Shown: piece after piece, positions 33,427-44,112 of the stretch | Layout of the letters: every line of letters begins with the position of its first letter | Position numbering within the stretch: position 1 is the stretch's first letter | From: Zantedeschia hybrid cultivar | Lineage: Eukaryota; Streptophyta; Magnoliopsida; Alismatales; Araceae | Length of the DNA stretch: 64,000 nucleotides | NCBI GenBank assembly: GCA_030544215.1 | Contig: JARZZO010000002.1 | Span: 59,340,650-59,404,649 of the forward strand | Direction of reading: 5' to 3' | Program-made: the position numbers and the translations under genes | Notes under the pieces: model-generated | What the model was told of the DNA's origin: nothing | What the model saw: only the letters and a program-made list of their open reading frames with translations | Databases searched by the model: none

Positions 33427-35700
33427 GATATCATCATGGCTGATCGGTTCTTCAGCTTGAGATTTCCGTTGCATAGGCCAGTCAACAACCTTATCTCTCC
33501 ATCGCATTTCTTCCCTCTAGTTCTCCTTAGTTCGTTGGAGATTCTTTAGCTTGAGCTGTATGTTGTAGTGGCAAATGACCAGGTGCGCCAATTTATGTGA
33601 GTTTAACTGGTTCCTTTGCTCTGTGTGAATCAAGTTAAAGGTTAACTAGTTCTTCTCACATCCAGAGGCAAAAATCATATGACTCAACACGTGGATGGCA
33701 ACATAAGCAAGCTCTTTATATGTTGGGACTTTTCCATGATCCATCCACCAATCAGCTGCAAATTACCAAAATGTAAGTCGTTTAGTAAGTCATGTAAGTC
33801 TTTAATTACCTGGTGAACCAGTATGGCCGCCGTTTGAGCATGGTAAGTCCCGAAATGCAATGTCATGAGCCTATAGTCATGCATGTTGTTGCATACTATA
33901 ATAGCTCGGTCCTTGTTCACCGACATATGCGAATGACATTCTTAGTCCCTACGAAGGACTTTTTCATCATCTGACAAATGTTAAGTAGCCGTATTATATT
34001 GATATCTTGGGTTAAATAAATGGCCTACAAGTTGGTTACATGCAAATAATTATCAAATAGAAATGATGAGGAGTATATAAGTTTAAAAAGTGGTTACCTA
34101 TTGTATGCACATCATGGTGAAGTGTCCTATCCCATCTTACGTCTATAATGTCCTATCACTTTCTATAGTTGGTCTTGTTCGCCTTTATAATGTCTTCCTT
34201 TGCACGATCCATTGCTTCATATAGGTAATCGATTGTAGCCTTCTTGTCACCATCCACCATCCTCAAAGCACGTATAAGAGACTCTACTATAGTAAGTAGC
34301 TTGCCAAAAGGCTTCGTAACCTTTAGGTGACGTCTTCTCCTCTATAAATAGAATTGGATTCCTAACCCTTTGTCGCGTAAATAGGCATATTGAAAAAAAC
34401 AATTTTGGAATTTGAAATATAATGGGCGAATGATAATGTTAAAAAAGGAGTAATATGCTATGACACGTTAAAAAAAAAAAGGAAAACTTTTTGTAGCTAA
34501 TCATTTATTGGTAAAAGTTAAGAAACTCAGCATAAATAAGGAAAAAGAAGTAGTAGTAACTTGGTTTAGGGCGTCTACCATTATACCCACAATGCTTAGC
34601 CATACAATCACTATTCATAACGGAAAGGAACATTTACCAATTTATATAACATATCATATGATAGGTTACAAATTAGGAGATTTCGTACCTACTCGAACCT
34701 TTGACAAGCATCCGCAAAAACAAAACGATAATAGATCTCGTCGCCAATCTAGTAATGTTAAAAACTAACTAATAAATAAAAATAAATAAAACAAAAAGTG
34801 TTCTCAATTCATTGGTGGAACATGGAGTAACTTTATGTTAAATATGGTAACAAAGGACTTGAGTAAACCGCGTACAAAAGTCAAAGCTTTAGCTCAAAAA
34901 ATGTTCCTCTAGAAGTCTCTGTTCTTAATCAAGCCACTTGCTTCCCCGTGGCCCTACCTAGTTGTTTTACGTGCCTTATCATCCAATCTTCCCATCCCTT
35001 GCTTGAAATCATTCCCATCAAAGGACATTTTTGAGTTGTAGGCTCTTTAAAGACATATAAATAGAAGTAAAATGAGTCATCCCAGGACATAGCAACCCTC
35101 TTTGGTTAGAGATGTGACTGCTTCTCTATCAACATTTGACCAGCGACTTTGTAGGAAGCTACATTGTCCATCATAACTTGCATGACCCGATCCTCTCCCA
35201 CGTGCTCCATAATGTCATCAATTAGTTTGAAAAGGTATTCAACATTCTTGACCTTATCACTGGCATCAACTAACTTCCAGAAGATGGTCCCAACTTGACA
35301 GTATAAAAGGAAGTTGATCGTACTCTTCCTTCTAATGCATGTTCAAAAAGTGACAATTAGCTCAAAACATCATATTATGAATTAAAGAGATACCTTAAAA
35401 TTATCCGATTAAATATGCTTACCTATCTAGCCGCCAGTCATGATTGGGTGGCCTCTCTCATCCCATATTCTTTCAAATGATCTGATATATTCTTTGAGAT
35501 CATTCACCTCTTGAGGTAGGTAAGTGTTGTAGATCTTCTTGTGTTGGTCTTGGAACACCCTTACCTACTTTTTCACTTGTCTCGATCATGTCCTCCTAAT
35601 AAGGACCCGTGGCAGTGTTTGCCGGCACACTGTTATAGATGTTTGACAGAGGCACGATCAATCTTTTCCTTGCACAACTTTAAATTCCTTATAGTAGCTG
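33427..35700. repeat. 2.28-kb tandem duplication in hAT-3, unit 2
   Basis: Begins GATATCATCATGGCTGATCG and ends TTCCTTATAGTAGCT at 35699, after which the element proceeds into its N-terminal coding part (TGTAATCGATGG...). This copy is colinear with the rest of the element, so the extra unit is probably unit 1. Confidence 0.93.
34460..34768 (+). pseudogene. rps19: Plastid rps19 captured in hAT-3, copy 2
   Basis: Second copy in tandem unit 2. It keeps the upstream AAGGAG (34446-34451) and ATGACACGT (34460), and again a TAA comes as fourth codon through loss of bases around the A run. Downstream it is open and includes TWFRASTIIPTMLSHTITIH, HLPIYITYHMIGYKLGDF and NDNRSRR. It differs from copy 1 by amino-acid-changing substitutions (for example R to Y and N to K), which fits neutral drift. 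Confidence 0.88.
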
Positions 35701-36429
35701 TAATCGATGGTTGCCTACTCCTCCTCTATGTCAAAAAAGGATCGATGGGACCTACTCTAGGATCATCATCCCTAGTTAGGTCATGAATTTCCTCTTCATT
35801 AGATCCTTGCCTAGACCCACTTCCTTGCCCAATGTGCCGACTAATGTATCTGTACAAATCCTTCTCTGTGAAGGATCCTCTGCTTTCTTCTATTGCACAT
35901 CGCAAGTCATCTTAAGAAACAATAAAATAAGAGAAATAAAATATTAAAATTGAAAGTTACTCTTGGAAAAGAAGGATAAAAATTGAATGATGTGCATAAC
36001 TATTACCTGAAAAAAATCTGCAAATGTTGTAGACCTCCTCCTTTCTGTATCTTGGGGTTCTTCTCCTAGAGAATACATATGCATTCCGATGGCGGAAGGA
36101 TATATCATCTTCTTTCTAATCTGACCCCTCATAGTAGATGTTACTCCTCTTTCGGCATCCCATTGTTGTAGGTAGTTCGTGAATTGAGTTTTGATCTCCG
36201 GTGGTGCATTAGAGCAAGTTTTTACCTCCCCTTTGATGTCCGCCAATCGTTAGACGATAGACTCCACCTGATATTATCCTATTACAATGGTTACAATTCA
36301 CCTTTCATTGTTGCATGTCCACATGGGTGCCATGGTTCCATCCCGGTCACTGCGAGAAGTGACAGATGTTGGCTCATTTTGTCTTGATGTAGGCACCTTA
36401 AAAAAATGAAAGATTAAAGTACAAGCATA

Positions 36430-36730
36430 AAATTTGAGAGAGAGAGAGAGAGATGAGGTAGAAACTTGAGTTTTGTTGAAACTTGAAACTCTAAAGAGGA
36501 AAATTTTAGAAGAGAGAGAGAGAGAGTGAGAAATGAGAATAAAGAGGGAGATTATTAGAAATAGAAAGAGTTAGAAAGAAAGAAAGAAAGAAAAAACGTG
36601 GAGATGTCGCTCGGTATCACCAATCGTTGTAGAGAAGCCCTCAAAGCTCAATTACACCTATTTAGAGCTTTAGAGAGCAAGTAGAGAGAAAATGAGAGCT
36701 TAGAGAGAGTGAGAGAGAAATCTTAGAGAG
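36430..36730. repeat. GA-rich microsatellites in the hAT-3 leader
   Basis: Several (GA)n and GAAA runs (36438-36451, 36513-36526, 36575-36595 and others) lie between the TATA box and the BED-finger remnant. They recur at 63124-63420 in the duplicated copy with different repeat numbers. Confidence 0.8.
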
Positions 36731-36779
36731 AGATACATGAGAATGAGTGTTAGTAGGGATGGAAAATGGGCTTGGGGGG

Positions 36780-36789
36780 TTTATATAGA
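36780..36789 (-). promoter_or_regulatory. TATA box of hAT-3
   Basis: On the minus strand TCTATATAAACCCC lies within a G/C-bounded core. The same arrangement occurs in hAT-2 (43916-43924) and in the duplicated copy (63465-63474), upstream of the respective transposase 5' ends. Confidence 0.65.
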
Positions 36790-36963
36790 CCCCTCATGCC
36801 ACTGGCTAGTTCCCAACGGCTAGCCCGTTGCTGACCGGATCGGTCGATCCAGTCCAATCCGGTTCGATCGTTGCTTCTTTACGGAGGATTGGGGGATGAG
36901 ATCGGATTGGTTCAGCAAAATTCTGATTGGATCTGCCAATCTGTACCAATCCGGCACACCTTG

Positions 36964-37200
36964 ATTTGAATGTTAACTGTTTGAACTCACTGAAGCAAAG
37001 CAGTGGCTGGGGAGCCATCGTGGGCGTGGAGGTGGCACCCATACCAGCTTCCAGCATGTCTCTGTTGCCCCCTCCAATGCTTGCAGCTGGTCCTCCGTGG
37101 TGATGCCTGGCTGCACAGGGGCCTCTTCCCCTGTGTTTATCTTACCATACAATGCTCTTCCTCTCTCATGCTGACCCCCCCTATGTTTCTATTTCTCTTT

Positions 37201-37235
<35 letters not shown>

Positions 37236-37302
37236 GACTGCAACCACTAGCAGTTTGACCTGAAACTAGGTCTTCCAGGAATGATCCTATGAATATCTCC
37301 AG
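36964..37302 (+). other. Flank between hAT-3 and the uS19 exon; CT repeat and duplicated splice-acceptor segment
   Basis: A (CT)n tract at 37207-37233 leads into CTCCAGACTGCAACCACTA at 37231-37249, and the same segment returns at 37297-37315, where it opens the uS19 reading. The 66-bp offset includes the unrelated phrase AGTTTGACCTGAAACTAGGT. The region is also present at 63649-63993. It resembles the 3' end of an intron. Confidence 0.5.
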
Positions 37303-37515
37303 ACTGCAACCACTAACGGCAAGAACCATGTCCGCCGCAAGATCACCGAGGCCATGGTCGGCCACAAGTTCGGTGAGTTCGCCATGACCCGCCGCCGCAA
37401 GCCCTGGCGCACCGGCGCCAATGCCACCGGCTCCAAGCGCGGCGGCGCCAGGCGTTACAGCACCTGGGCTACCCCCGCCGCCTCCTCCCACGGCCCGATA
37501 AAGCAAACCCCATAA
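37303..37515 (+). CDS. C-terminal exon of mitochondrial-type ribosomal protein uS19 (nuclear copy)
   Basis: Open for 70 codons to TAA at 37513-37515. NGKNHVRRKITEAMVGHKFG followed by EFAMTRRRKPWRTG is the C-terminal signature of uS19, closest to the mitochondrial form (NGK...VGHKFGEFAxTRKRR) and unlike the plastid copies in hAT-3. It would bind 16S-type rRNA in the small subunit head. An in-frame stop lies upstream at 37282 and CTCCAG precedes the reading, so it begins at a splice acceptor. No N-terminal exon (WKGPFVDAF-type motif) was found in the window. Codons are strongly GC-ending. Either the last exon of a gene split by hAT-3 or a fragment. Confidence 0.7.
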   Translation, partial: TATTNGKNHVRRKITEAMVGHKFGEFAMTRRRKPWRTGANATGSKRGGARRYSTWATPAASSHGPIKQTP

Positions 37516-37531
37516 CATGCTTCTGTTCTTT

Positions 37532-38114
37532 TTTAAGGAGTGGTCGTTTGGTGTGACCTAAAATGCTGTAAAACGTTGTAAAATGCCGTAAAACAGGGTT
37601 TTTGTTATATTTGGGGCGCTGTAAATTGTTTTGTAGTATACTCTGTCGTAAATTGCTGTATTTAAATATCAGTTGTCTCATGTGAATCTGTGATAATTCT
37701 TTTTAGGTGTCGTTGGGTGCATCATAAAATGCCATAAAAGGTCGTAAACGGTCTTAAATTATTTTACGGTACTTTTTCATAAATTTAGTGCATAATATTT
37801 CAAAACCAGTTGACCCATAAAATCCTCTTTTTAGCTGACTTCTTTATTCAGTCTAAAATCACCATAAATCAAAACCGGTGATTTTAAAATCAAACATTTT
37901 GTTTTCACTGATTTAAGAACTGGTGATTTCAAAGCCAAGATTTTGCAGCACTTTGCAACGCACTAAACAAGCCCTTAGTTGATTTTTACCTTCAGTTTAA
38001 AACTATCTAAAATTGAAACCGGCGATGATAAAATCAGAGATTTTGGTTTTACTGATTTTGTAATCCGATAATTTCAAGACCGATATTTTATGTCAGACAA
38101 AATGACCCCTTAAA
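37532..38114. mobile_element. MITE cluster of the TAAGGGGTCATTTTG type
   Basis: The left end TAAGGAGTGGTCGTTTGGTG and right end, reversed, TAAGGGGTCATTTTGTCTGA are similar, as in hAT MITEs that begin near words for Tnp binding. Internal words such as ATAAAATGCC/GTAAAACG and GATTTTAAAATCA recur in both orientations, and a second start-like phrase at 37707 suggests nesting. It sits 17 bp after the uS19 stop. Target duplication not clear. Confidence 0.5.
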
Positions 38115-39769
38115 GGGATGGTGAGTTCTAATCAATATCAAAAAAATGGCGGAGATGGGCACAAGTGGGGTTGTAATTAATAACCGTTATGCAATTTCTG
38201 AACTTGCATATGTGACGACTTTTTCCTCTTGGATTTTGGTCCTTTTTTTTTTCAAAATTTTCACTTGTATTGCTGCTCTCTCTTTTGTTTTTAAAGAACC
38301 AAAGGGATTCCTTTTCTTGCCTGCATATTTTAACCTAAAGCCAGTTTTTATTTGGTTTGAAAGTGTTGATATGCGGACTCATTTTTTGGCATGCTCGGTG
38401 GTACTTGTCATAATCTACATGCCTTTCTCTCATAGGCGCACTTACCAGCTAGATGGTTCTCTGTACTGTCTTCACCCCTGAAGAATGGCTTCAGATCTGT
38501 GACAGAACTGAACCCAAGGAGCAGCTTGTTTCTTGGCAACAGGCATATTTCAACTGTTTCAGCAGCTTACGTTGCTGAACCTCCTCATCGGATGTTTGAG
38601 TACCATGCAAAGGTACAACCTTTCTTCCTGATCCCTTCCAATATGGTCTTTGCAGACAATGAATGAATCTCAAAAATTGGATCCTAGTTTCTGGCTGATG
38701 GAAGACAAACTACTTCTTCAGGATGGTGCTCGTACTTATACCATTCAGAAGGAGAACCCATCAAAACTGATTCTAAGAGGGTCTTGACCTACATTACTTC
38801 TCGAAGTTCATTAATGAATTCTTTGTGGAATGTGATTCTATTCTATTCTATGAGATTCTCCTTAAAATTTCTTTTTCTTTTCTTTTTCTTTTGTTCAGCA
38901 TGAGGAGAAAAGTTTTGCTCACTTTAGAAGGACAAAAATCTTGTGTAGAGGTTTTAGGAAATCCCTTTCTTAATATTTAGAAATATCTTTCTTCCTTATA
39001 ATTATCAATTGCTCTATGTATCTGATAATCATTTCTTTCTTCTTGGTATAGTTTTAAGTAGTCATGGTGTCAAGATATACATTGCATTTGAAACAAACAT
39101 GCAGTATTGCATACTTTTCATGTCATCTCATTGAGATTTTTTTTAATACATTTTGACCTGGTCCCAAGTGAAGCTAAGAATGAAGGGGATGAATATCTCA
39201 AAACTGAAGTAAAACTAATTACATGTTCATTTCATTAGTAATTTCTCTTAGTGGATATTTTTTGGTTTTGATTGTTAAAAGCTTCACCTACTGGATGCTT
39301 GCCTTCTTAATTCACTGAAGAATAAGAAAACAAAATGTTAGTCAAATGATATTGGGACTTAGTAACAAATAAGCTTTTAGAAGGTGTTCGTTTGACTGCA
39401 TTTTCAGTGAAGGAGAAAAAAGACCAATACCAGAGAATGTTCTTGCTAGACATGCAGTGGCAGATGACATTGCAATGTTGTTAAATGGGATAACTATTAT
39501 AATAGTAAAAAGTTAAAAGACTAAAGGTACATAACGCAACTCAACTTTGGCAAGTTTTTCATCTGTACAACAGTAGCAAGATATTTGGACCCTCAGTTGC
39601 TAGTTGGTTGTTTACCACTTTGAGTTCTGAAGTAGATAGATCAGTCACTAAAAATAGCAACTGGTAGAATCCATTTCTAAGTCTTGCAAGGTTCCTTCCT
39701 ATCTAGATCGTATGGATTGCAGGTATTACTGTAATAAAGATTATTCTTCCTATCAGCAGATTCAGCACG
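38115..39769. other. Unassigned interval with one exon-like stretch
   Basis: At about 38470-38606 a plus-strand reading includes SVTELNPRSSLFLGNRHIST, VSAAYVAEPPHRMFEYHAK and then a GGTACAAC donor-like site. It has the look of a mitochondrial targeting sequence, but I do not recognise the protein and no partner exon was identified. The rest is AT-rich with no supported feature. Confidence 0.3.
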
Positions 39770-40047
39770 ATCTTTTAGGCCATGGCACAATATATTTGTG
39801 GGGTGGAATGGCGGAGCAAAGGGGAGCGGGAGCGAGAGGAAAGGAGCGGCGCAGAGCGGGAGCGGGAGGAAAGGAGCGAAGCGTAGAAGATCTCAAGCCA
39901 CAGAGAGGTAACGGTGGGGTGAAGAAAGAAGGCTGATTCTTCAGTGGAAGATGCTTTCGGTGTCTTGAGAATGGACATCAAGTAGAAGATTGTCGCAATG
40001 CATTTGTATGCTTGTGCTATGGGGGGTTCGGACATATGAGTTATTCC
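39770..40047 (+). pseudogene. LINE ORF1 fragment with zinc knuckles
   Basis: Plus strand. An Arg/Gly-rich start (MAEQRGAGARGKERR, repeated GGAGCGGGAGCGAGAGGAAA-like units) is followed, after a stop, by CFRCLENGHQVEDC and CLCYGGFGHMSYS, two CCHC knuckles as in LINE ORF1. The reading is cut at 40048 by hAT-2. Confidence 0.65.
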
Positions 40048-40466
40048 CAAGGTTAAGAAACCCGGGATCGGGTCCCGGATCGGCCGGTCCAAAACCGATC
40101 GGATCGGCCGACTCCGATTCGATTCAGCCTGATCCTGGCCGATCCTAGCTGAGTCAGGCTCGGCTGGTTCAGATAGCAGAAATTTTTTTTAAAAAAAATA
40201 TAAAAAAAATATAAAATGCAAGTCTAATGCATAATTGTGTTGAAATACATTGATTTGAAGTACATAAGATGTTGTTGGACAAAAAAACCTTGAATAAACT
40301 TACATATATGATTATGAACTTACATTTATTCCAAGCGTACATTATACTGAATGAACATATGGCTTATATACTCAGACCATGACATATAGCTCTGGTAGTA
40401 TTGTTCATATTGCATCACATACAGGCTATTGTCTTCCGTATTGGTATAAATGACTGACAATTGTGG

Positions 40467-43400
40467 CTATTCTAGAAAACTTCCTGAATAGTCGGATGTG
40501 TCAGAATGTTGAGGAGGGTAAACTACATATCCAGTAGGCTGAGTATACCTTTCGTATGGAGAATATGATGATGCATCTGATAGTTGCTCTTGATATTCTC
40601 TCTCCCTCCTATGTTCTTCTTTAGCCTCTGCACACTGAGGAGCTTTACCTTTGTCCTTCCTCCTTGATCTGTTGAATGTTTGAAAGGAAGATTCTTCACG
40701 TCCTGCTCTGCTACCATGATGTTCATCTTGGGTAGCATGTGCGTATTCCTCTTCTCTAGTGAATTGAATTGGTGGAGGTGGGGCTGGGGCACTGGTAGCT
40801 TCTCCGCCATCCTCAGAACTGTCGGAGCTCGTCTTTGATGTCGAGTCATTTGAGGTTTGATATTGTACCTCAGCACTTGGTTCTGGTGTTTTATCCTCTT
40901 CCTCGATAGTCTCCAGATTAGCAATCTCAATTCCAGTACCACTCTTCCTTTTGCTTGGTACTTATTTTTTGCTCTTTTGACGTTTTGGAGGAAGAGGTTG
41001 AAAATCAGTAAGTAGTGGAACATTATCTAACTCACCTTTCGCCCATTCCCGATCATTTGGGTTGAATTCAGGCTCATTTGAGGTGCTTGCATCAACCCAT
41101 GCATTTAGTCGATGTTGTTTTTCGAACAGTTCATCCAAGTCTTTGGGTTCTTCTGCATGTGTAGTCTCCGTGGCTTATCTAGAAATTCTATCTTTTTCCT
41201 GCCTTTGAAGGTTCCTTATGAGCTCGAGATTTTTTAGCTTCAACCTCATGTTGTAATGGCAGAATACTAGCTTCTCTAGACAGCTCGATTTCAATCTATT
41301 CATTTGTTTGGTATGAATCAAGCCAAAGGTGCTCCAGTTTCCCTCACAACTTGATGAAGAGGTTGTTTGACTTAAGACCCGAATTGCTACATAGGCTGGA
41401 TCTTCATACCCATATGTTTTTCCATGATCTAGCCACCAGTCAGCTGTAAATAGAAAATTGGCCGTGTCAACAATGTACAAGTTATAATTTAAAATTAAAT
41501 AGAACATCTGATTAATAATTTTCAAATATGGAGTCAAAATTTTGGCAGCTCTTTGAGCAATACTTGTCCCAAAGTGGTATAACATCATTCTGTAATCATG
41601 CATTTGCTTGCATGCCATTATTGCTCTGTCTTCATCTGCAAGCATGCGCTTAATAACAGATTTAGCCCCCATCAACACTTCCGAGCAACTATCAAAGTTA
41701 TCCTTCTTCCCATCAGTTCTAAACATGTACCGAGGGTTGAAAAAATAACCTAAATAAATAAATCGAAGTTAGTTATTACTTAAGAGAAATTTATATACAA
41801 ATGAAATAATACATATAGAAAATTAGTAGCTTACCAGCTACATGAAGATCGTGATGTAAAGTGTGTTCCCAACGTCTGTCTATTATGTCCCACCACTTCA
41901 CATAGGCTGTTGGATTGTTAAGTTGAATGAGCTCCTTAGCTCTGTCCATAGTTTCATATAAATATCCCATATCCGATCTTTTTTCTCCATCACAAGATCG
42001 CAAGACACGAACAAGCGGTTCTACAATATTTAACACTGCTTGAACCCTCTAGAAGGGCCTAGACTAAATTAGATCAGCCACTTTCTTACCTTTCTCTCTG
42101 ACCTTAGTTGGTACATGCCGCAATATGTGATTCTCCCAATCTCCCGATGCCACCATCCTAATCAAGTTGTTCTTTTGTTGACTTAAACTATCTAGAGAGA
42201 TATATTGAGGTGCAAACCTGGTGGCTCCCAGACAAAGCAACTCTCTTCCATGAGTATGTGTGCGCATAATATTCAGAATGTCGTTGTGGTTGTAGATGAA
42301 TGTGGTGATAAATCGACCACACTTGACCACTCCATCTACCATCGGATCAGAGCAAATGTCTTCCAACATCAAGTCAATACAATGAGCAGAACAGGGAACC
42401 CAGTATAGATGTTCTCTCTTCTTCATCAACATTTGTCCAGCTAACTTGAACGCCGCTGCATTGTCCGTAACCACCTGGACAATTCTTTTTTCGCCCTCTT
42501 CTTCCACCATTTGATCCATTAATTCATATAGGTACTGGACATTCTTTATTTTTTCAGATGCATCAATAGATTTCCAAAATACGGTTTCGGCTTTACAGTA
42601 AATTAAGAAGTTGATCATACTTTTTCTTATTATCTCTGTAAAGTTCCAAACGTGATAAGAAATCAGAAAGAGACCCATTCTGATTTAAGAAAAAATGAAG
42701 ATAAGATAAGAAAATGAAGATAAGATTTATGTACCTGTCCATCCATCACACATTAAAGTGCATCCATACTCATCCCATATCCTTTCAAATGATGTAATGT
42801 ATGTTCGGATGTCATCAACTTCTATATCCAAGTACTTGTTGTATATCTCATATGGGGAAGGTCCTTCAACCCCTTTGCCAACTTCTTGTATGGTCTCGAT
42901 CATGGACTCATAATATGGCCCCTTGGCAGCATTATCATGGATACTGTTATAGAAAAACCACCTAGATGTAGCTCTCCCTATCTTTTCCTTACAAAGCTTT
43001 AAGTTCTTAAATGCAGCACTAATAGAAGGTTGTTTATCCCTCTTCTTGGTGAGGAAGGGCTCTATTGGACTTACTCTAGGATCTCCAACTCTAGTGAATT
43101 CCTGAGGCAACTCCTCGCATACATTAGTGCTCATGCCGGCGCTAGTGCTCCCTTGTGCAGAAGGTATGGAGCCACTTCCTTGTCCTCCATATCTTCCAGT
43201 TTGCCGAAATAAGTCCTCATCTGCAAAGGACCGTCGGCTTGCTTCCATTGCACGTCGCAATTCAGCTTTAAATGTAAAAGAAAAAAAATTAATCTACTAT
43301 AACTATTTGTCTGAAAATGTTAAATGAAGAACATGAAAATAAGTTAAATAAGAAACTTACTTATATCCCAATCATCAACATTTATAGGTTGATTACTTCC

Positions 43401-43742
43401 ACCAAGCCGGACTCCAGCATCAGACCTTCGCGCTGGTTCAGACAACTCCTCTCGAATTTCCTGTCTTCTTCTGGGAGTACTTGCTTTGCTTGATTCCTTC
43501 TCCTTCATATAAGTTCAAAATTGAATCATAACCTCTGAAGGAACTCGAGCACATGCTGTAATTTCACCTTTTATTCCAGCAAGATGTTGTTTGAATCGGT
43601 AGACCCCGCCAGAGACGACCCGGTTGCAATATTTGTATTGTACCTTTCTTTGGCCCATGTCCACCGGTGTGCAATGACCCCAAGCAGGATCAGCGCTAGG
43701 AGGATTCTCGGATGACCGCTCATCAGCACCTTGAGATGCCAT
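40467..43742 (-). pseudogene. hAT-2 transposase (BED / DUF659 / hAT dimerisation), stop-ridden
   Basis: Exon 1 43742-43361: MASQGADERSSENPPSADPA, then a BED finger (YKYCNRVVSGGVYRFKQHLA). Exon 2 43265-42735: Ser/Gly linker, then PYYESMIETI and CDGWTG. Exon 3 42635-41835: DUF659 core with SMINFLIYC, VQVVTDNAAAFKLAG, YWVPCSAHCIDLMLEDI. Exon 4 from 41749: dimerisation region (AYVAIRVLSQTTSSSSCEGN, LVFCHYNMRLKLKNL). An acidic then Y/Q/P-rich tail ends at TAG 40467-40469. Introns have GT-AG borders. In-frame stops occur in exon 1 (about 43533-43531), at 42066-42064, 42051-42049, 41177-41175 and near 40965. Full domain order is preserved, so this was autonomous but is now dead. Confidence 0.88.
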
Positions 43743-43915
43743 TCCTTTATAGCACAAGAAGATGAGAGATTCGGAGCTTGTAGTAGACTAGTAGTGACCT
43801 CGTGGGAGAGACGGAGAGAGAATTCTATGATCGAGAGAGTGGGAGAGAGAGCAAGAATGTTAGGAGGCTCAAAGAAAATTTGTGGAGCCTTAGAAGGGCC
43901 TTGGGGGGGGGGGGG

Positions 43916-43924
43916 TTTAAATAG
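43916..43924 (-). promoter_or_regulatory. TATA-like box of hAT-2
   Basis: Minus-strand CTATTTAAAC lies in a nearly palindromic GGGGGTTTAAATAGACCCCC setting, about 175 bp upstream of the transposase ATG. The layout is the same as in hAT-3. Confidence 0.6.
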
Positions 43925-44112
43925 ACCCCCAAGGCCCAAACTAGCCGTTGGGGGTTGGGTCGGGCCGATCCGAGCCGACCCGGCCCGATCCGGCTTGGAT
44001 CGTCCGATCAGAGTCCTGGACTCGGCCAGGTTACTCGGGATCGGCACGGACGGCCCAAAACCGGTCCGACTCGGCTGATCTGTGCCGATCCGAGCCGAGT
44101 TTTTGACCCTTG

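Larger units (their letters stand above)
30300..36390 (-). pseudogene. hAT-3 transposase, fragmented
   Basis: Recognisable pieces: N-terminal ADIKGEVKTC...PPEIKTQF at 36246-35944; a DUF659 piece near 33060-32640 and again near 35340-34920; LTIVESLIRALRMVDGDKKA followed by IDYLYEAMDRAKEDI near 32060-31850 and again near 34340-34130; DRAIIVCNNMHDYRLMTLHF at 33926-33684 and its partner near 31650; acidic tail at 31115-30648. The DUF659 region lacks the YWVPCAAHS part present in hAT-1 and hAT-2. Multiple frame changes and stops; cannot make a transposase. Confidence 0.8.
30300..36963 (-). mobile_element. hAT-family element hAT-3, internally duplicated, carrying plastid rps19
   Basis: Minus-strand hAT related to hAT-2. 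Parts in coding order: GC-rich terminus (36963 inward, reversed CAAGGTGTGCCGGATTGG), TATA core (36780-36789), GA repeats, BED-finger remnant (CNHCNRIISGGVYRL, about 36300), DUF659 core (ATTAGAAGG... giving STINFLLYCQ, MQVMMDN), an antisense plastid rps19 segment, dimerisation/C-terminal region, and an acidic C-terminal tail (30648-31115) followed by a Y/P/S-rich tail to about 30300. The central DUF659-rps19-C-terminal part is present twice in tandem. Left terminus not found. Confidence 0.75.
40048..44112 (-). mobile_element. hAT-family element hAT-2, 4.07 kb
   Basis: The left end CAAGGTTAAGAAACCCGGGA and the right end (reversed) CAAGGGTCAAAAACTCGGCT form a diverged terminal inverted repeat. 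Both are followed by 100-180 bp of GATCGG/GGATCGG/CCGATC words. A transposase occupies the minus strand. The 8-bp flanks (GTTATTCC and GGCACCAC) do not match, so the insertion site has been rearranged or the duplication lost. Confidence 0.85.

Noticed and set aside
37189..37518. Minus-strand Gly/Ala-rich reading opposite the uS19 exon
   Set aside because: Antisense of GC-rich coding sequence plus a CT repeat.
40523..41023. A 166-aa minus reading rich in Lys/Arg/His
   Set aside because: It is the wrong frame of the hAT-2 tail; the frame in line with the upstream exon gives the acidic and Y/Q/P-rich tail usual for the family.
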